64,000 nt of DNA, taken from the NCBI RefSeq assembly GCF_034480035.2, contig NZ_CP118753.2:2442045-2506044 (forward strand), read 5' to 3'. Below the pieces are notes generated by a model. That model was not told where the DNA came from, did no database searches, and saw only the letters and a program-made list of their open reading frames with translations. This document shows, one piece after another, positions 36,168 to 44,657 of the stretch (positions are counted from its first letter, which is position 1; every line of letters begins with the position of its first letter). This DNA comes from Methanosphaera sp. ISO3-F5. GTDB lineage: Archaea; Methanobacteriota; Methanobacteria; Methanobacteriales; Methanobacteriaceae. The translations under genes and the position numbers were made by a program.

Positions 36168-36645
36168 TACAGGAATCCTACTAGTAGGACATGGAAGCAG
36201 ATTACCATACAACAAAGAAGTAGTACACTCAATAGCAAGCAAATATGCACAAAGCAAACCAGACTACAATATAGAAGTAGGATTCATGGAATTAGCAGAA
36301 CCAAACATACCAACAGCATTCAACAAACTAAAAGAAACAGGAGTAAAAAAAATCATAGTAACACCTGTATTTTTAGCACACGGACTACACACAAAACGTG
36401 ACATTCCAACCATATTAGGATTAGAACCTTCAGAAGAAGCAAAAAAACTAGGAAAAGGACATTCACACGGACATGGACACCACCACGATGAAGGAGAAGA
36501 AGAACACGGACACCACCACCATCATCATCACCATGATGAAGCAGAAACAGTTGAGTTTGATGGAGAAATCATTTACACCGAACCATTAGGTGCAGATGAC
36601 GCTATAGTAGATATAATAGCTGAAAGAGTAAATCCACATTTATAA
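36139..36645 (+). CDS. cbiX: CbiX, small sirohydrochlorin cobaltochelatase with His-rich loop
   Basis: 168 residues. The chelatase fold shows GILLVGHGSRLPYNKEVV (catalytic His), GFMELAEPNIPTAFNKL and TPVFLAHGLHTKRDIP (second His). A His-rich insertion (about 109-135) contains more than 15 His, plausibly a nickel or cobalt store. It inserts cobalt into sirohydrochlorin for the B12-type cofactor of methanogenesis; small forms act as homodimers and may also serve nickel insertion for F430. Other cobamide genes (cbiH, cbiG, cbiB) lie in the last 8 kb. The start overlaps the DUF35 gene, and GGAG lies upstream. Confidence 0.92.
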   Translation: MDTNSNSKNDTGILLVGHGSRLPYNKEVVHSIASKYAQSKPDYNIEVGFMELAEPNIPTAFNKLKETGVKKIIVTPVFLAHGLHTKRDIPTILGLEPSEEAKKLGKGHSHGHGHHHDEGEEEHGHHHHHHHHDEAETVEFDGEIIYTEPLGADDAIVDIIAERVNPHL

Positions 36646-36709
36646 CAAAAAAATATAATCCCCACCCCAACAATAATTTTTTTATAATCTTTTTTTAAAA
36701 TATAACAAT

Positions 36710-37744
36710 ATGAAAAACAAAGCAATATCTGAAGTTGGAGAAAAAAAACTAATCAAAATACTTCTAGATAAAAGAGATAAAAAACTAGACATCACTGACA
36801 AAACAATAAAACACAGCTACCATGATGATGCCGCACTAATAAACAACACAACAAAATACACAGTAATCTCCACAGACATGCTAATACAACACACACACTT
36901 CCCCAAACAAATGTCACACTACCAGATGGGAAAAAAAGTAGTGACAGTAAATGTAAGCGACATACTAGCAATGAATGCAACTCCAAATTCAATATTAATA
37001 TCAATGGGACTGCCCCCAACAATGAAACTAAATGAATACAACGAATTAACAGACGGCATAATAGACAAATGCAACGAACTAAACATCACACTAATTGGAG
37101 GAGACATAAACCAGAACACTGAAATAATATTATGCGGCACCAGCACCGGTAAAATAGATGATAAAGTAAAATTACAAAGAAATATAGAAGAAAACAATTT
37201 AATCGGAGTAACAGGCGAATTAGGTGGTCCAGCAGCCGCACTAGATTTATTAAAAGAAAATAATAACACCAACAAACACAAAAACCAAAAAATTATACAA
37301 ACATTACTAGAACCAGAATTACCAGTAACAACATCAGAAATACTAAGAAAATATCCCGAAATAACAACCAGCATAACAGACATTACTGATGGTTTAGCAG
37401 TAGAATTAGGTCACTTACAAAACAAGAATCCTGAAATTGGATTTGAAATATATTATAATAAGTTACCATATAATAAGAATATAGAAGAAATAGCAGAAAA
37501 AAATGATAAAAAATTAACTGACTATCTTCTCCACTTTGGTGAAGAGTTTGAACTACTCTTAACAATTAACAAAGAAGAATATGAAAAACATGCAAATGAA
37601 CTAAATATTCAAATAATTGGTAAAACAAACAATACAAAGAAAATAACATTAATAAAAGATAACAAAGAAAAAAATATTCCTATTAAAGGATACGAACATT
37701 TAAAAGATGATACAGATGAAACGATGCACAATATGTCCAAATAA
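36710..37744 (+). CDS. thiL: ThiL, thiamine-monophosphate kinase
   Basis: 344 residues. The family motifs are present: ISEVGEKKLIKILL, HDDAALIN, VISTDMLIQHTHFPKQMSHY, KVVTVNVSDILAMNATPNSI, LIGGDINQN, GVTGELGGPAAALDLL and SITDITDGLAVELGHL. It makes thiamine diphosphate from thiamine phosphate and ATP. No ribosome site is visible and a TATA-like sequence lies about 25 bases upstream, so it may be leaderless. Its 3' end overlaps the radical SAM gene by 38 bases. Confidence 0.93.
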   Translation: MKNKAISEVGEKKLIKILLDKRDKKLDITDKTIKHSYHDDAALINNTTKYTVISTDMLIQHTHFPKQMSHYQMGKKVVTVNVSDILAMNATPNSILISMGLPPTMKLNEYNELTDGIIDKCNELNITLIGGDINQNTEIILCGTSTGKIDDKVKLQRNIEENNLIGVTGELGGPAAALDLLKENNNTNKHKNQKIIQTLLEPELPVTTSEILRKYPEITTSITDITDGLAVELGHLQNKNPEIGFEIYYNKLPYNKNIEEIAEKNDKKLTDYLLHFGEEFELLLTINKEEYEKHANELNIQIIGKTNNTKKITLIKDNKEKNIPIKGYEHLKDDTDETMHNMSK

Positions 37745-38654
37745 CTGTTTAATAGACAATGCAATATGTGGACGTAAACCAAACTTTGACGAAAACATAG
37801 TTGAAACTACTGTTATTGCAATAGATCCTATCGAAAAAAAACCATTATACCATTTCCTCCCAGGTACTAAAACACTATCAATAGGTACATTAGGATGTAA
37901 TTTAAAATGTTTAAATTGCCAAAACCACAGTATAGCTCAACCAGAAAACCCTGATAAAGTAGAAACCAAAAATTATACCCCAGAAGAAATAGTTAAACTA
38001 GCCCTGGACAATAACATTAAAAGTATTTCATGGACATACAATGAACCAACAATACACCCAGAATGGATTATTAACACTGCAAAGATAGCACAACAACATA
38101 ACATTAAAACAATACTAGTAACAAATGGTTACACATCACAAGAAACATTAGAAAAGCTTAAAAAATATGTTGATGCAGTGAATGTTGATTTAAAAAGTCC
38201 AGAAGAATTATTCTATGAAAAAGTTTGTCTAGGACACCTGGAACCTGTATTAAACAGTATTAAGTTTTATCTAAATAATAAAATACACTTAGAAATAACC
38301 ACCCTGCTCATAACCGACCTAAATAGTGATTCAGTACCAGAAGTTGTTGAAACAATAAAAGAATTAGATACTAATATCCCAATACACTTTTCAGCATTTT
38401 ATCCTCAACACAAATTATCAACTTTGCCACCAACAGACCCAGACCTAATATATGATGCATGCTTCTTTGCAACAGGCTTTGACTTAAAATACGTGTACTC
38501 AGGAAATGTTCCTCATTCTAATTATGATAACACTTACTGTAAATTTTGTGATGATCTGCTAATAGAAAGGGAAGGTTATTCTGTTAAAAATTATATTGAA
38601 AATGGTAAATGCACTAAGTGCGAAAACATGATTAGTGATGTAATAGAAGAATGA
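37716..38654 (+). CDS. amrS: AmrS, radical SAM enzyme of the AmmeMemoRadiSam type
   Basis: 312 residues from ATG at 37716 (MKRCTICPNNCLIDNAICGR); the frame also has an ATG at 37707. The radical SAM motif is GCNLKCLNCQNHSIAQ. An N-terminal CxxCxxxC and a C-terminal CKFCDDLL/CTKCENM ribbon add further metal sites. The order of motifs (FLPGTKTLSIGTLGCNLKC, SISWTYNEPTIHPEW, VLVTNGYT-like) fits AmrS, related to pyruvate formate-lyase activases. Its presumed partners Memo and AMMECR1 are not in the window, and its reaction is unknown. Confidence 0.85.
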   Translation: MKRCTICPNNCLIDNAICGRKPNFDENIVETTVIAIDPIEKKPLYHFLPGTKTLSIGTLGCNLKCLNCQNHSIAQPENPDKVETKNYTPEEIVKLALDNNIKSISWTYNEPTIHPEWIINTAKIAQQHNIKTILVTNGYTSQETLEKLKKYVDAVNVDLKSPEELFYEKVCLGHLEPVLNSIKFYLNNKIHLEITTLLITDLNSDSVPEVVETIKELDTNIPIHFSAFYPQHKLSTLPPTDPDLIYDACFFATGFDLKYVYSGNVPHSNYDNTYCKFCDDLLIEREGYSVKNYIENGKCTKCENMISDVIEE

Positions 38655-38661
38655 GAAGTAT

Positions 38662-40455
38662 TTAAAATACTCCTCCACCACCTCCACCGAATCCTCCAGA
38701 TCCAGGTCCGCCTATGTCACCAAAGGATCCTGTGTCAAATCCACTATTACCATAATCAGGATTATTAAAACCATATGGAACAAATACTCTGTGCATATTA
38801 TACATACCCCAGAAGTATCCAATAGATACTACATCCAAGTCATATAATACTGTTTCTGGAATATTATTCATTTTTATATATTTTTTCATATTTTTTGTTA
38901 CTTCATCTGCACAGCCTAGTGCTGTTGCATATACCAAGATTTTCCCCCATACCTGTATTGATTCAGGAGGTCTTTCATTGATTAGACTAAAATCTTTAAT
39001 ATATTTTTCAAAATTCTTCCATTTATCATGAAATTCTTTACCCTCATATGTCCAAGTTCCTAAAGGCGTATCTATAAAGAAGAATATTATTAACTGTTCT
39101 ATTATCAATATTAGAGAGAGTATGATGCCAATTACTACAAAATTACCGGAACCAAAGATTAATAATCCTAATATAAATATTACACCAACCAGTATTGCTA
39201 ATATGTTATATCCAGACATTATGTTTTCTTTACTTTTATTATAGTATGTATTTACCCTTGAAACTGGTACATCTTTAAGTGCATCTATCTTCCATGCATT
39301 AACAAACTTTTGAACATTATAAGTATCTTCACCTACACTTTTTAGTGATATTTGCTGTTTTTCGTTTTCATAATTAGCTAAGAAATCTATTATGTCCTTT
39401 TCATGAAGCTTTAAGCTCAGAGTATTCTTTTCATATCTCCTGATTATTGTATCATCCTTGTTGCTTACTACTATTTTATAGTATTTTCTATCTATTAAGT
39501 CAAGTAATGTGCTTGTAAATGCATCAGGGCTAAGTTCATCCACTATTCCAGGAATCATTGCATTAACAAATACTGGTGAGTCATTTGTAGGTATTTGACT
39601 TTCATAATCTGCCTTGTAGATTATTTTTGGATTTCTTCCCCATTTTAGATAGAATGCTAACGGTGCAAATATTAATAATAATGCTAATATTGATGGAATC
39701 ATCCAGATTGTATTGTTAAAGTTTTGCTTGTTAACATAATCTTGTTGATCTTGTTCTATCTGTACTTTTGCATCCTTGTTTATGATATCAGCATGTTCAG
39801 TACTTTTAAAGAATGATTTTGGCATGAGTATACGTTGTTCTGCTGTTGTTTCTGATGGGATGTTGTTATATTCTGTTATTAATGTGTTTTCATCATTCCA
39901 TTGTGAACTTTTTACATTGGTATCAGGATTGTTCCAGTATTGAGTATCTTGATGATTGCCCGGTACTTTTATCATTGTTTTTAATGATTTTATTTCCTGA
40001 TTCCAACCGTTTCCCCATGACATGTACTGTAATTCTGCTATATCATTGTATATTTTAACACCTTTTTCTATATTATAATGGAATATTACTGTTACATCCT
40101 CATCTGACACTTTTTGTGTCTTGTCTTCATCCTTATATAACCATACTTTTATTGTTACTTGATTAGTTCCGTTTTGTACTTCTAGCTTGTTATGATAGCC
40201 TGGAGTTTCTACTTGTATGTCTTTGATTGATTGTTCACCGGATAATGGTATTATTCTTGTCACACCATTTACTGTTCCAGTGATTGAATATGTTATTTCA
40301 TCAGTTACTTTTGTTAATCCATTATCTTCCACTGTTATTGATTCTTTAGCTTGAGGTAAAGAGTAGCTTCCAGTAGCTGCATATGTTAATGGCATGATAA
40401 TAAAAATTAACATTAATATTGAAATAATTATTTTAGTTTTATTGTTTAAATTCAT
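38662..40455 (-). CDS. DUF2207 membrane protein, first copy
   Basis: 597 residues. Signal peptide 1-26, then an outer beta-rich DUF2207 domain (about 30-235: GSYSLPQAKESITVEDNGLT, GVTRIIPLSG, VEVQNGTNQ-like). A span follows at about 252-270, then a cytoplasmic domain, two spans at about 418-460 and a C-terminal domain with the Gly-rich tail GGPGSGGFGGGGGGVF. It lies with a paralog and lemA, an association also seen in bacteria, where these proteins are proposed to act at the envelope. The molecular function is unknown. Confidence 0.88.
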   Translation of the reverse strand: MNLNNKTKIIISILMLIFIIMPLTYAATGSYSLPQAKESITVEDNGLTKVTDEITYSITGTVNGVTRIIPLSGEQSIKDIQVETPGYHNKLEVQNGTNQVTIKVWLYKDEDKTQKVSDEDVTVIFHYNIEKGVKIYNDIAELQYMSWGNGWNQEIKSLKTMIKVPGNHQDTQYWNNPDTNVKSSQWNDENTLITEYNNIPSETTAEQRILMPKSFFKSTEHADIINKDAKVQIEQDQQDYVNKQNFNNTIWMIPSILALLLIFAPLAFYLKWGRNPKIIYKADYESQIPTNDSPVFVNAMIPGIVDELSPDAFTSTLLDLIDRKYYKIVVSNKDDTIIRRYEKNTLSLKLHEKDIIDFLANYENEKQQISLKSVGEDTYNVQKFVNAWKIDALKDVPVSRVNTYYNKSKENIMSGYNILAILVGVIFILGLLIFGSGNFVVIGIILSLILIIEQLIIFFFIDTPLGTWTYEGKEFHDKWKNFEKYIKDFSLINERPPESIQVWGKILVYATALGCADEVTKNMKKYIKMNNIPETVLYDLDVVSIGYFWGMYNMHRVFVPYGFNNPDYGNSGFDTGSFGDIGGPGSGGFGGGGGGVF

Positions 40456-40523
40456 GACAAAACATCTCTGGTGTTAATGAATATTAAATATTTTAATAAT
40501 ACAGGATAATATAATTACCCCTT

Positions 40524-40536
40524 AAAAAAATAGTTT
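40524..40536 (-). terminator. ACTATTTTTTT motif between the DUF2207 genes
   Basis: Minus-strand AAACTATTTTTTT lies 18 bases after the stop of the upstream copy (40554), suggesting that the two DUF2207 genes are separate transcription units or that readthrough is partial. Confidence 0.45.
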
Positions 40537-40553
40537 GAAAGTGGGGTGTGAAT

Positions 40554-42311
40554 TTAGAAGGTTCCACCTCCACCTCCACCAAATCCTCCTCCACCAACAC
40601 TTCCTATTCCATCTGAATCTGAATTTGATGGTGTTAATGAGGTGAATGTTGAGTTAAGATGGTCAAATCCACCATAGTAAGCAAATAGTACTACCTGTGA
40701 ATCTGGGTAATAATCTTCTGATACGTTTGTTAAGTCAAAGTATTTTTTCATGTTTTTTGTTACTTCCTGTGCACATCCTAATGCTGCTGCATATACCAGG
40801 TATTTTCCCCATACCTGTATGGCTGCAGGTGGTCTTTCCTTGATTAAACTGAAGTCTGTAATATAGTTTTCAAAATTCTTCCATTTATCATGATATTCTT
40901 TTCCTTCAGGTGTCCATCTTCCTGCAAATGTGTTTGGTATTACCATCATCATTATTGATTCAAAAATCATTATTACAATTATAATCATAAGTATCCAGAA
41001 TATGTGTGGTGGAATATCTATGAACATGGTTATTACTATAGATATTATGCCCAATACCAATAATACTACGGATAAGAGCGAGAATATTTCTGATCCTTTG
41101 CTTATGAAGTATTTGTTGATTAGTGAATTTGGTACTTCCTGTCTTGCCTGAATTTTCCATGATTCTTTGAAGTCTTTGAAATCTACTGGATCACCGGTTT
41201 CACCAATAGATTTTAATGATATGTCCCCATTAATGTTAAATTGTTCCAAGTAGTTTATTAATGATTTTTCGAATGGTTTAAGGTTACTTGTATCCTGATT
41301 TTTGTATCTTAGTACTGTGTCATCATCTGTACTTGCCATTACCTCATAGAATTTCCTGTTTATTAAGTCAAGAATTGTTGCATGAATTCCATTGTCACTT
41401 ATTATTCCGACATCACCATCAACTATTGTGTTTACTTCTATTGGTGATGAATTTGTTGGAAGGTCATATTCATAGTCTGCATGGTATGATATTTTAGGTT
41501 CTCTTCCATATAATCCATAGATAGCTAATGGAACAAACAATAATAATCCAAATATTCCTGTTATTATGCTTCCCATTGTATTATAGAAGTCACTATTTTC
41601 CTTGTATTTCTTTTGATCTTCTTCTATTTGTGCCTTTGCATCCATATTTATTACTTTAGCATTTTCTGTGCTTTTAAAGTATGATTTTGGCATAAGTATA
41701 CGTTGTTCATAGGATGTATGTGCTCCTATTGATTCAGATTTTGTTGTTAAAGTGTTTTCATTTGTCCATTGACTTGAAACAACATAATCTTCAGGGTTAT
41801 TCCAGTATTCTGTGTCCTTGTTACTGCCTGGTATGTGTATGTTTGATTCAAGGTAGTCCACACTACTGTCCCATTCCTTTCCCCATGTCATGTATTGTAG
41901 TTCTGCTATGTCGTTATATATTTTAACGCCTTTGTTGAATGTGTATTTATATATAACTTCTACTTTTTCATCATATACTTTTTTTGTTTTTGCTTCATCC
42001 TTATAGAGCCATACTTTAAGTCGTGTTTTACCGTTTTGTTCTATGACTTCTAGTTTATTATAGTATCCGGGTGTTTCTACTGATATGTTAGTTATTGATT
42101 GGTCACTTGCTAGTGGAATATCTCTATAAACACCATTTACATGTCCTTCTATATCGTATGTAACATCTTCTGAGATTATCGTTGAACCATCATCATTTAC
42201 TGTTATGTCTTTTATCACTTCAGGTAATGTGTAATCGCCATCATCTGCGAATGATACTGGCACTAATAAAAACATTAATATTAAAGAGATAATGAATATT
42301 TTAGTCTTCAA
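40554..42311 (-). CDS. DUF2207 membrane protein, second copy
   Basis: 585 residues, paralogous to the neighbour over its whole length: signal peptide (MKTKIFIISLILMFLLVPVS), DUF2207 domain, span at about 245-270, a pair of spans at about 405-455, and the Gly-rich tail GGGGFGGGGGGTF-like. Conserved blocks in both copies include VKIYNDIAELQYM, KNMKKY and ERPPAAIQVWGKYLVYAAAL (ERPPESIQVWGKILVYATAL in the other). Clear divergence suggests an old duplication. The ribosome site GGGGGAGAT is strong. Confidence 0.88.
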   Translation of the reverse strand: MKTKIFIISLILMFLLVPVSFADDGDYTLPEVIKDITVNDDGSTIISEDVTYDIEGHVNGVYRDIPLASDQSITNISVETPGYYNKLEVIEQNGKTRLKVWLYKDEAKTKKVYDEKVEVIYKYTFNKGVKIYNDIAELQYMTWGKEWDSSVDYLESNIHIPGSNKDTEYWNNPEDYVVSSQWTNENTLTTKSESIGAHTSYEQRILMPKSYFKSTENAKVINMDAKAQIEEDQKKYKENSDFYNTMGSIITGIFGLLLFVPLAIYGLYGREPKISYHADYEYDLPTNSSPIEVNTIVDGDVGIISDNGIHATILDLINRKFYEVMASTDDDTVLRYKNQDTSNLKPFEKSLINYLEQFNINGDISLKSIGETGDPVDFKDFKESWKIQARQEVPNSLINKYFISKGSEIFSLLSVVLLVLGIISIVITMFIDIPPHIFWILMIIIVIMIFESIMMMVIPNTFAGRWTPEGKEYHDKWKNFENYITDFSLIKERPPAAIQVWGKYLVYAAALGCAQEVTKNMKKYFDLTNVSEDYYPDSQVVLFAYYGGFDHLNSTFTSLTPSNSDSDGIGSVGGGGFGGGGGGTF

Positions 42312-42424
42312 TGTTATCTCCCCCCATAGTTTTGTTTTAAATATAATAATTAATTTTATTCTAATAGTTAATATGTATATTGAAAATTATTATATGGGAA
42401 TGTTTTTGGAAAAATAGAATATTT

Positions 42425-42435
42425 AAAAAATAGTT
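42425..42435 (-). terminator. ACTATTTTTT motif after lemA
   Basis: Minus-strand AACTATTTTTT, 27 bases after the lemA stop; same motif as after other genes. Confidence 0.45.
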
Positions 42436-42461
42436 AATGATTAAAAAGGTTATTTTAATCA

Positions 42462-43016
42462 TTAAAATTGTACTTTAGGTGCAGCTCTTGTACCTTCTTG
42501 TGCTTCAAAGAATTCTGATTTCTTAAAGTGGAAAATACTTGCAATGATGCTGCTAGGGAATTGTTCGCATAGATTATTGTATTTTAGTACTGTGTCATTA
42601 TAGAATTGTCTTGAATAAGATATTTTATCCTCTGTTTCTGATAATTCTTGCTGTAATTCTATGAAGTTCTGGTTTGCTTTAAGATCAGGATATGCTTCAC
42701 TTACTGCAAATAATGATTTTAATGCACTGCTAATCATATTATCTGCTTGTGCAACTTCTTGTACTGTTGTTGCATTTGCCATGTTAGCTCTTGCCTGTGT
42801 TACTTGACTTAATGTTTCTTTTTCATGTCCTGCATATCCTTTTACTGTTTCAACAACATTTGGTATTAAATCGTTTCGTCTTTGTAGTTGAACATCTATT
42901 TGACTCCATGCATTTTCTACTCTGTTCCTACCATTTACCAGGTCATTGTAGTACTTTATTAGTAGAAGTACGATTAGTATAATTATTATAATTAAAATAA
43001 TTAACCACCAATCCAT
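42462..43016 (-). CDS. lemA: LemA family protein
   Basis: 184 residues. One N-terminal span ([20 protein letters not shown]) and a helical LemA domain: [20 protein letters not shown], then [20 protein letters not shown], and a C-terminal PFSIFHF-like segment ([20 protein letters not shown]). LemA proteins are widespread envelope proteins of uncertain function. It precedes two DUF2207 genes on the same strand. Length is normal. Confidence 0.93.
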   Translation of the reverse strand: MDWWLIILIIIIILIVLLLIKYYNDLVNGRNRVENAWSQIDVQLQRRNDLIPNVVETVKGYAGHEKETLSQVTQARANMANATTVQEVAQADNMISSALKSLFAVSEAYPDLKANQNFIELQQELSETEDKISYSRQFYNDTVLKYNNLCEQFPSSIIASIFHFKKSEFFEAQEGTRAAPKVQF

Positions 43017-43117
43017 AGTTAGGCCTCCTTTTATTTTTTTATTATTGTATAAGTTAATTATATTATTAATTATAAAAAATATATATAGTTATTTAGGATT
43101 AAGTGGGAGACCAGATA

Positions 43118-44245
43118 ATGAGTACGTTTAGAGACTTGCAGTTATTATCGGATGCAGCATATTATGACAGATGTAATTATGTTAATTATAATGTTGATAA
43201 TGTGCTGGAGGAAACTGATAAAATTAAGGATGGTATTTATCATGCAAAGGCAGGTAGTAGGGATGTGCCATTATTTAAGATTTTAATGACAAATGAATGT
43301 AACAATGATTGTGCTTATTGTACTAATTGTATGGAGCATAAGTACCAAAGGGCTAGATTAAGTCCTGATGCTTTAGCAAGAATTTATATGAAGTATTATG
43401 AAAACAATACTGTTGAGGGCTTGTTTTTAAGTTCGGGTATTATTAAAGATGCTGATACTACTATGGATGAGATGATAGAAGCTGCACATATTCTTAGAAA
43501 CAAGTATTCATATAAGGGTTATATTCATCTGAAAATTATTCCTGGCAGTAGTAAGGACCATATTAAGCATGCTATGCAGCTTGCTGATAGGGTTAGTATC
43601 AATATTGAATCTGCTACTAAGGATGGTCTTAGTGATTTGTCAAGTACTAAGAATTATGATAAGGATATTCTTAAACGTCTTGATTGGATTGATAATTTAC
43701 ATAGAAGAGATCATAGTCTTGCAAGTAGTGGTCATACTACACAGATTATTGTTGGTGCTAATGAGGAGAATGATGAAGACATATTGAAACAGGTTTATAC
43801 TTTAACTAAGAAGTATGATGTGTTGTATAATTATTTCAGTAGTTTTACTCCTGTTAAGGGAACGCCACTAGAAAACCATGAAGCCAATGATACTAGAAGG
43901 ACGGGCAGATTATATCAGGCTGAATACCTGTTTAATCAGTATAATTACACTGTTGATGATCTTATATTGGATGATGATGGTTTCCTTGATGTTAATAATG
44001 ATCCAAAATATGTTTCAGCACTGGAAAATATGGATAAATATCCTATTGACATTAATACTGCTAAATATAAAGAGCTTATACGTGTTCCTGGTATTGGTTT
44101 AAAATCTGCTAGACGTATTAGGCATTTGGTGGGTCAGGGAGAAAAGATTACTAGTTTAAAGCAGTTACAAAAGTTAGGTGCTAATATAAATAAGTGTAAA
44201 ATATTTGTTAAGGTTGGAGGTTCTTATCAGAGTACTTTAATTTAG
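43118..44245 (+). CDS. radical SAM protein with C-terminal helix-hairpin-helix (TIGR03916-like)
   Basis: 375 residues from ATG at 43118, which follows GGGAG; an in-frame GTG at 43103 is an alternative. The cluster motif is CNNDCAYCTNCMEHKYQRAR, close to the canonical CxxxCxxC. The family's GLFLSSGIIKDADTTMDEMI and HLKIIPGSSKDHIKHAMQLA follow. The C-terminal 60 residues (DINTAKYKELIRVPGIGLKS) form a helix-hairpin-helix DNA-binding domain. This fits the 'putative DNA modification/repair' radical SAM group; the usual partner (TIGR03915) is not in the window. The reaction is unknown. Confidence 0.82.
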   Translation: MSTFRDLQLLSDAAYYDRCNYVNYNVDNVLEETDKIKDGIYHAKAGSRDVPLFKILMTNECNNDCAYCTNCMEHKYQRARLSPDALARIYMKYYENNTVEGLFLSSGIIKDADTTMDEMIEAAHILRNKYSYKGYIHLKIIPGSSKDHIKHAMQLADRVSINIESATKDGLSDLSSTKNYDKDILKRLDWIDNLHRRDHSLASSGHTTQIIVGANEENDEDILKQVYTLTKKYDVLYNYFSSFTPVKGTPLENHEANDTRRTGRLYQAEYLFNQYNYTVDDLILDDDGFLDVNNDPKYVSALENMDKYPIDINTAKYKELIRVPGIGLKSARRIRHLVGQGEKITSLKQLQKLGANINKCKIFVKVGGSYQSTLI

Positions 44246-44257
44246 GAAAAATAGGTG

Positions 44258-44279
44258 TATAGTTACGGTTGTAACTATA
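44258..44279. terminator. hairpin between convergent genes
   Basis: TATAGTTAC (44258-44266) and GTAACTATA (44271-44279) form a perfect 9-bp stem with a GGTT loop. It lies between the stops of the radical SAM gene and the minus-strand ParB-tail gene. On the minus strand it is followed by CACCTATTTTT, so it best suits that gene. Confidence 0.6.
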
Positions 44280-44285
44280 GGATTA

Positions 44286-44654
44286 TTATAAATCTTCAAA
44301 TAATTCCCATATTTCAGGATATTTGTCGTGTATGGCTTCTTCTAGTATTAATGATGCTTCATTACTAATACTGAATTCGGGTGTTGTTTTTTTAAGGTAT
44401 CTTAGTACTGCTGCACTTTTTGCTGACCATAAGCTTATTCTTGGATTTTTATTTATTTCTTTTTTGATTTCTTCTATTTTATCATCATCTAATTTGAATG
44501 AATTATTAGGTTGTTTTGGTTTTTTGACTTCTTTTATGATGGTTTCTTGTTTTGTTTTATCTGTTTTTTTATCTGTTTTCTTATCTGTTTTCTTTTTTGG
44601 TGATGATTTTTTTATTAGTGCATCTAATCCTCTTCCTAGTGATCCTTCTGCCAT
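44286..44654 (-). CDS. small ParA partner with ParB-like N-terminal tail
   Basis: 122 residues. The first 14 (MAEGSLGRGLDALI) closely resemble the GLGRGLDALI tail of bacterial ParB/Spo0J, the segment known to stimulate ParA ATPase. A Lys/Thr-rich linker with KKTDK repeats follows (about 16-45). A C-terminal helical domain of about 70 residues (DDKIEEIKKEINKNPRISLW to YPEIWELFEDL) is next. No ParB nuclease/CTPase domain, HTH or dimerisation domain is present. It starts three bases after the parA stop, so the two are one operon. It may be an archaeal adaptor that recruits or activates ParA; whether the C-terminal domain binds DNA is unknown. Confidence 0.72.
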   Translation of the reverse strand: MAEGSLGRGLDALIKKSSPKKKTDKKTDKKTDKTKQETIIKEVKKPKQPNNSFKLDDDKIEEIKKEINKNPRISLWSAKSAAVLRYLKKTTPEFSISNEASLILEEAIHDKYPEIWELFEDL

Positions 44655-44657
44655 GTT

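Noticed and set aside
44286..44654. Truncated or decayed full-length ParB
   Set aside because: The frame is intact with a natural C-terminal domain and tight coupling to parA; no remnant of ParB nuclease or HTH domain follows in any frame.
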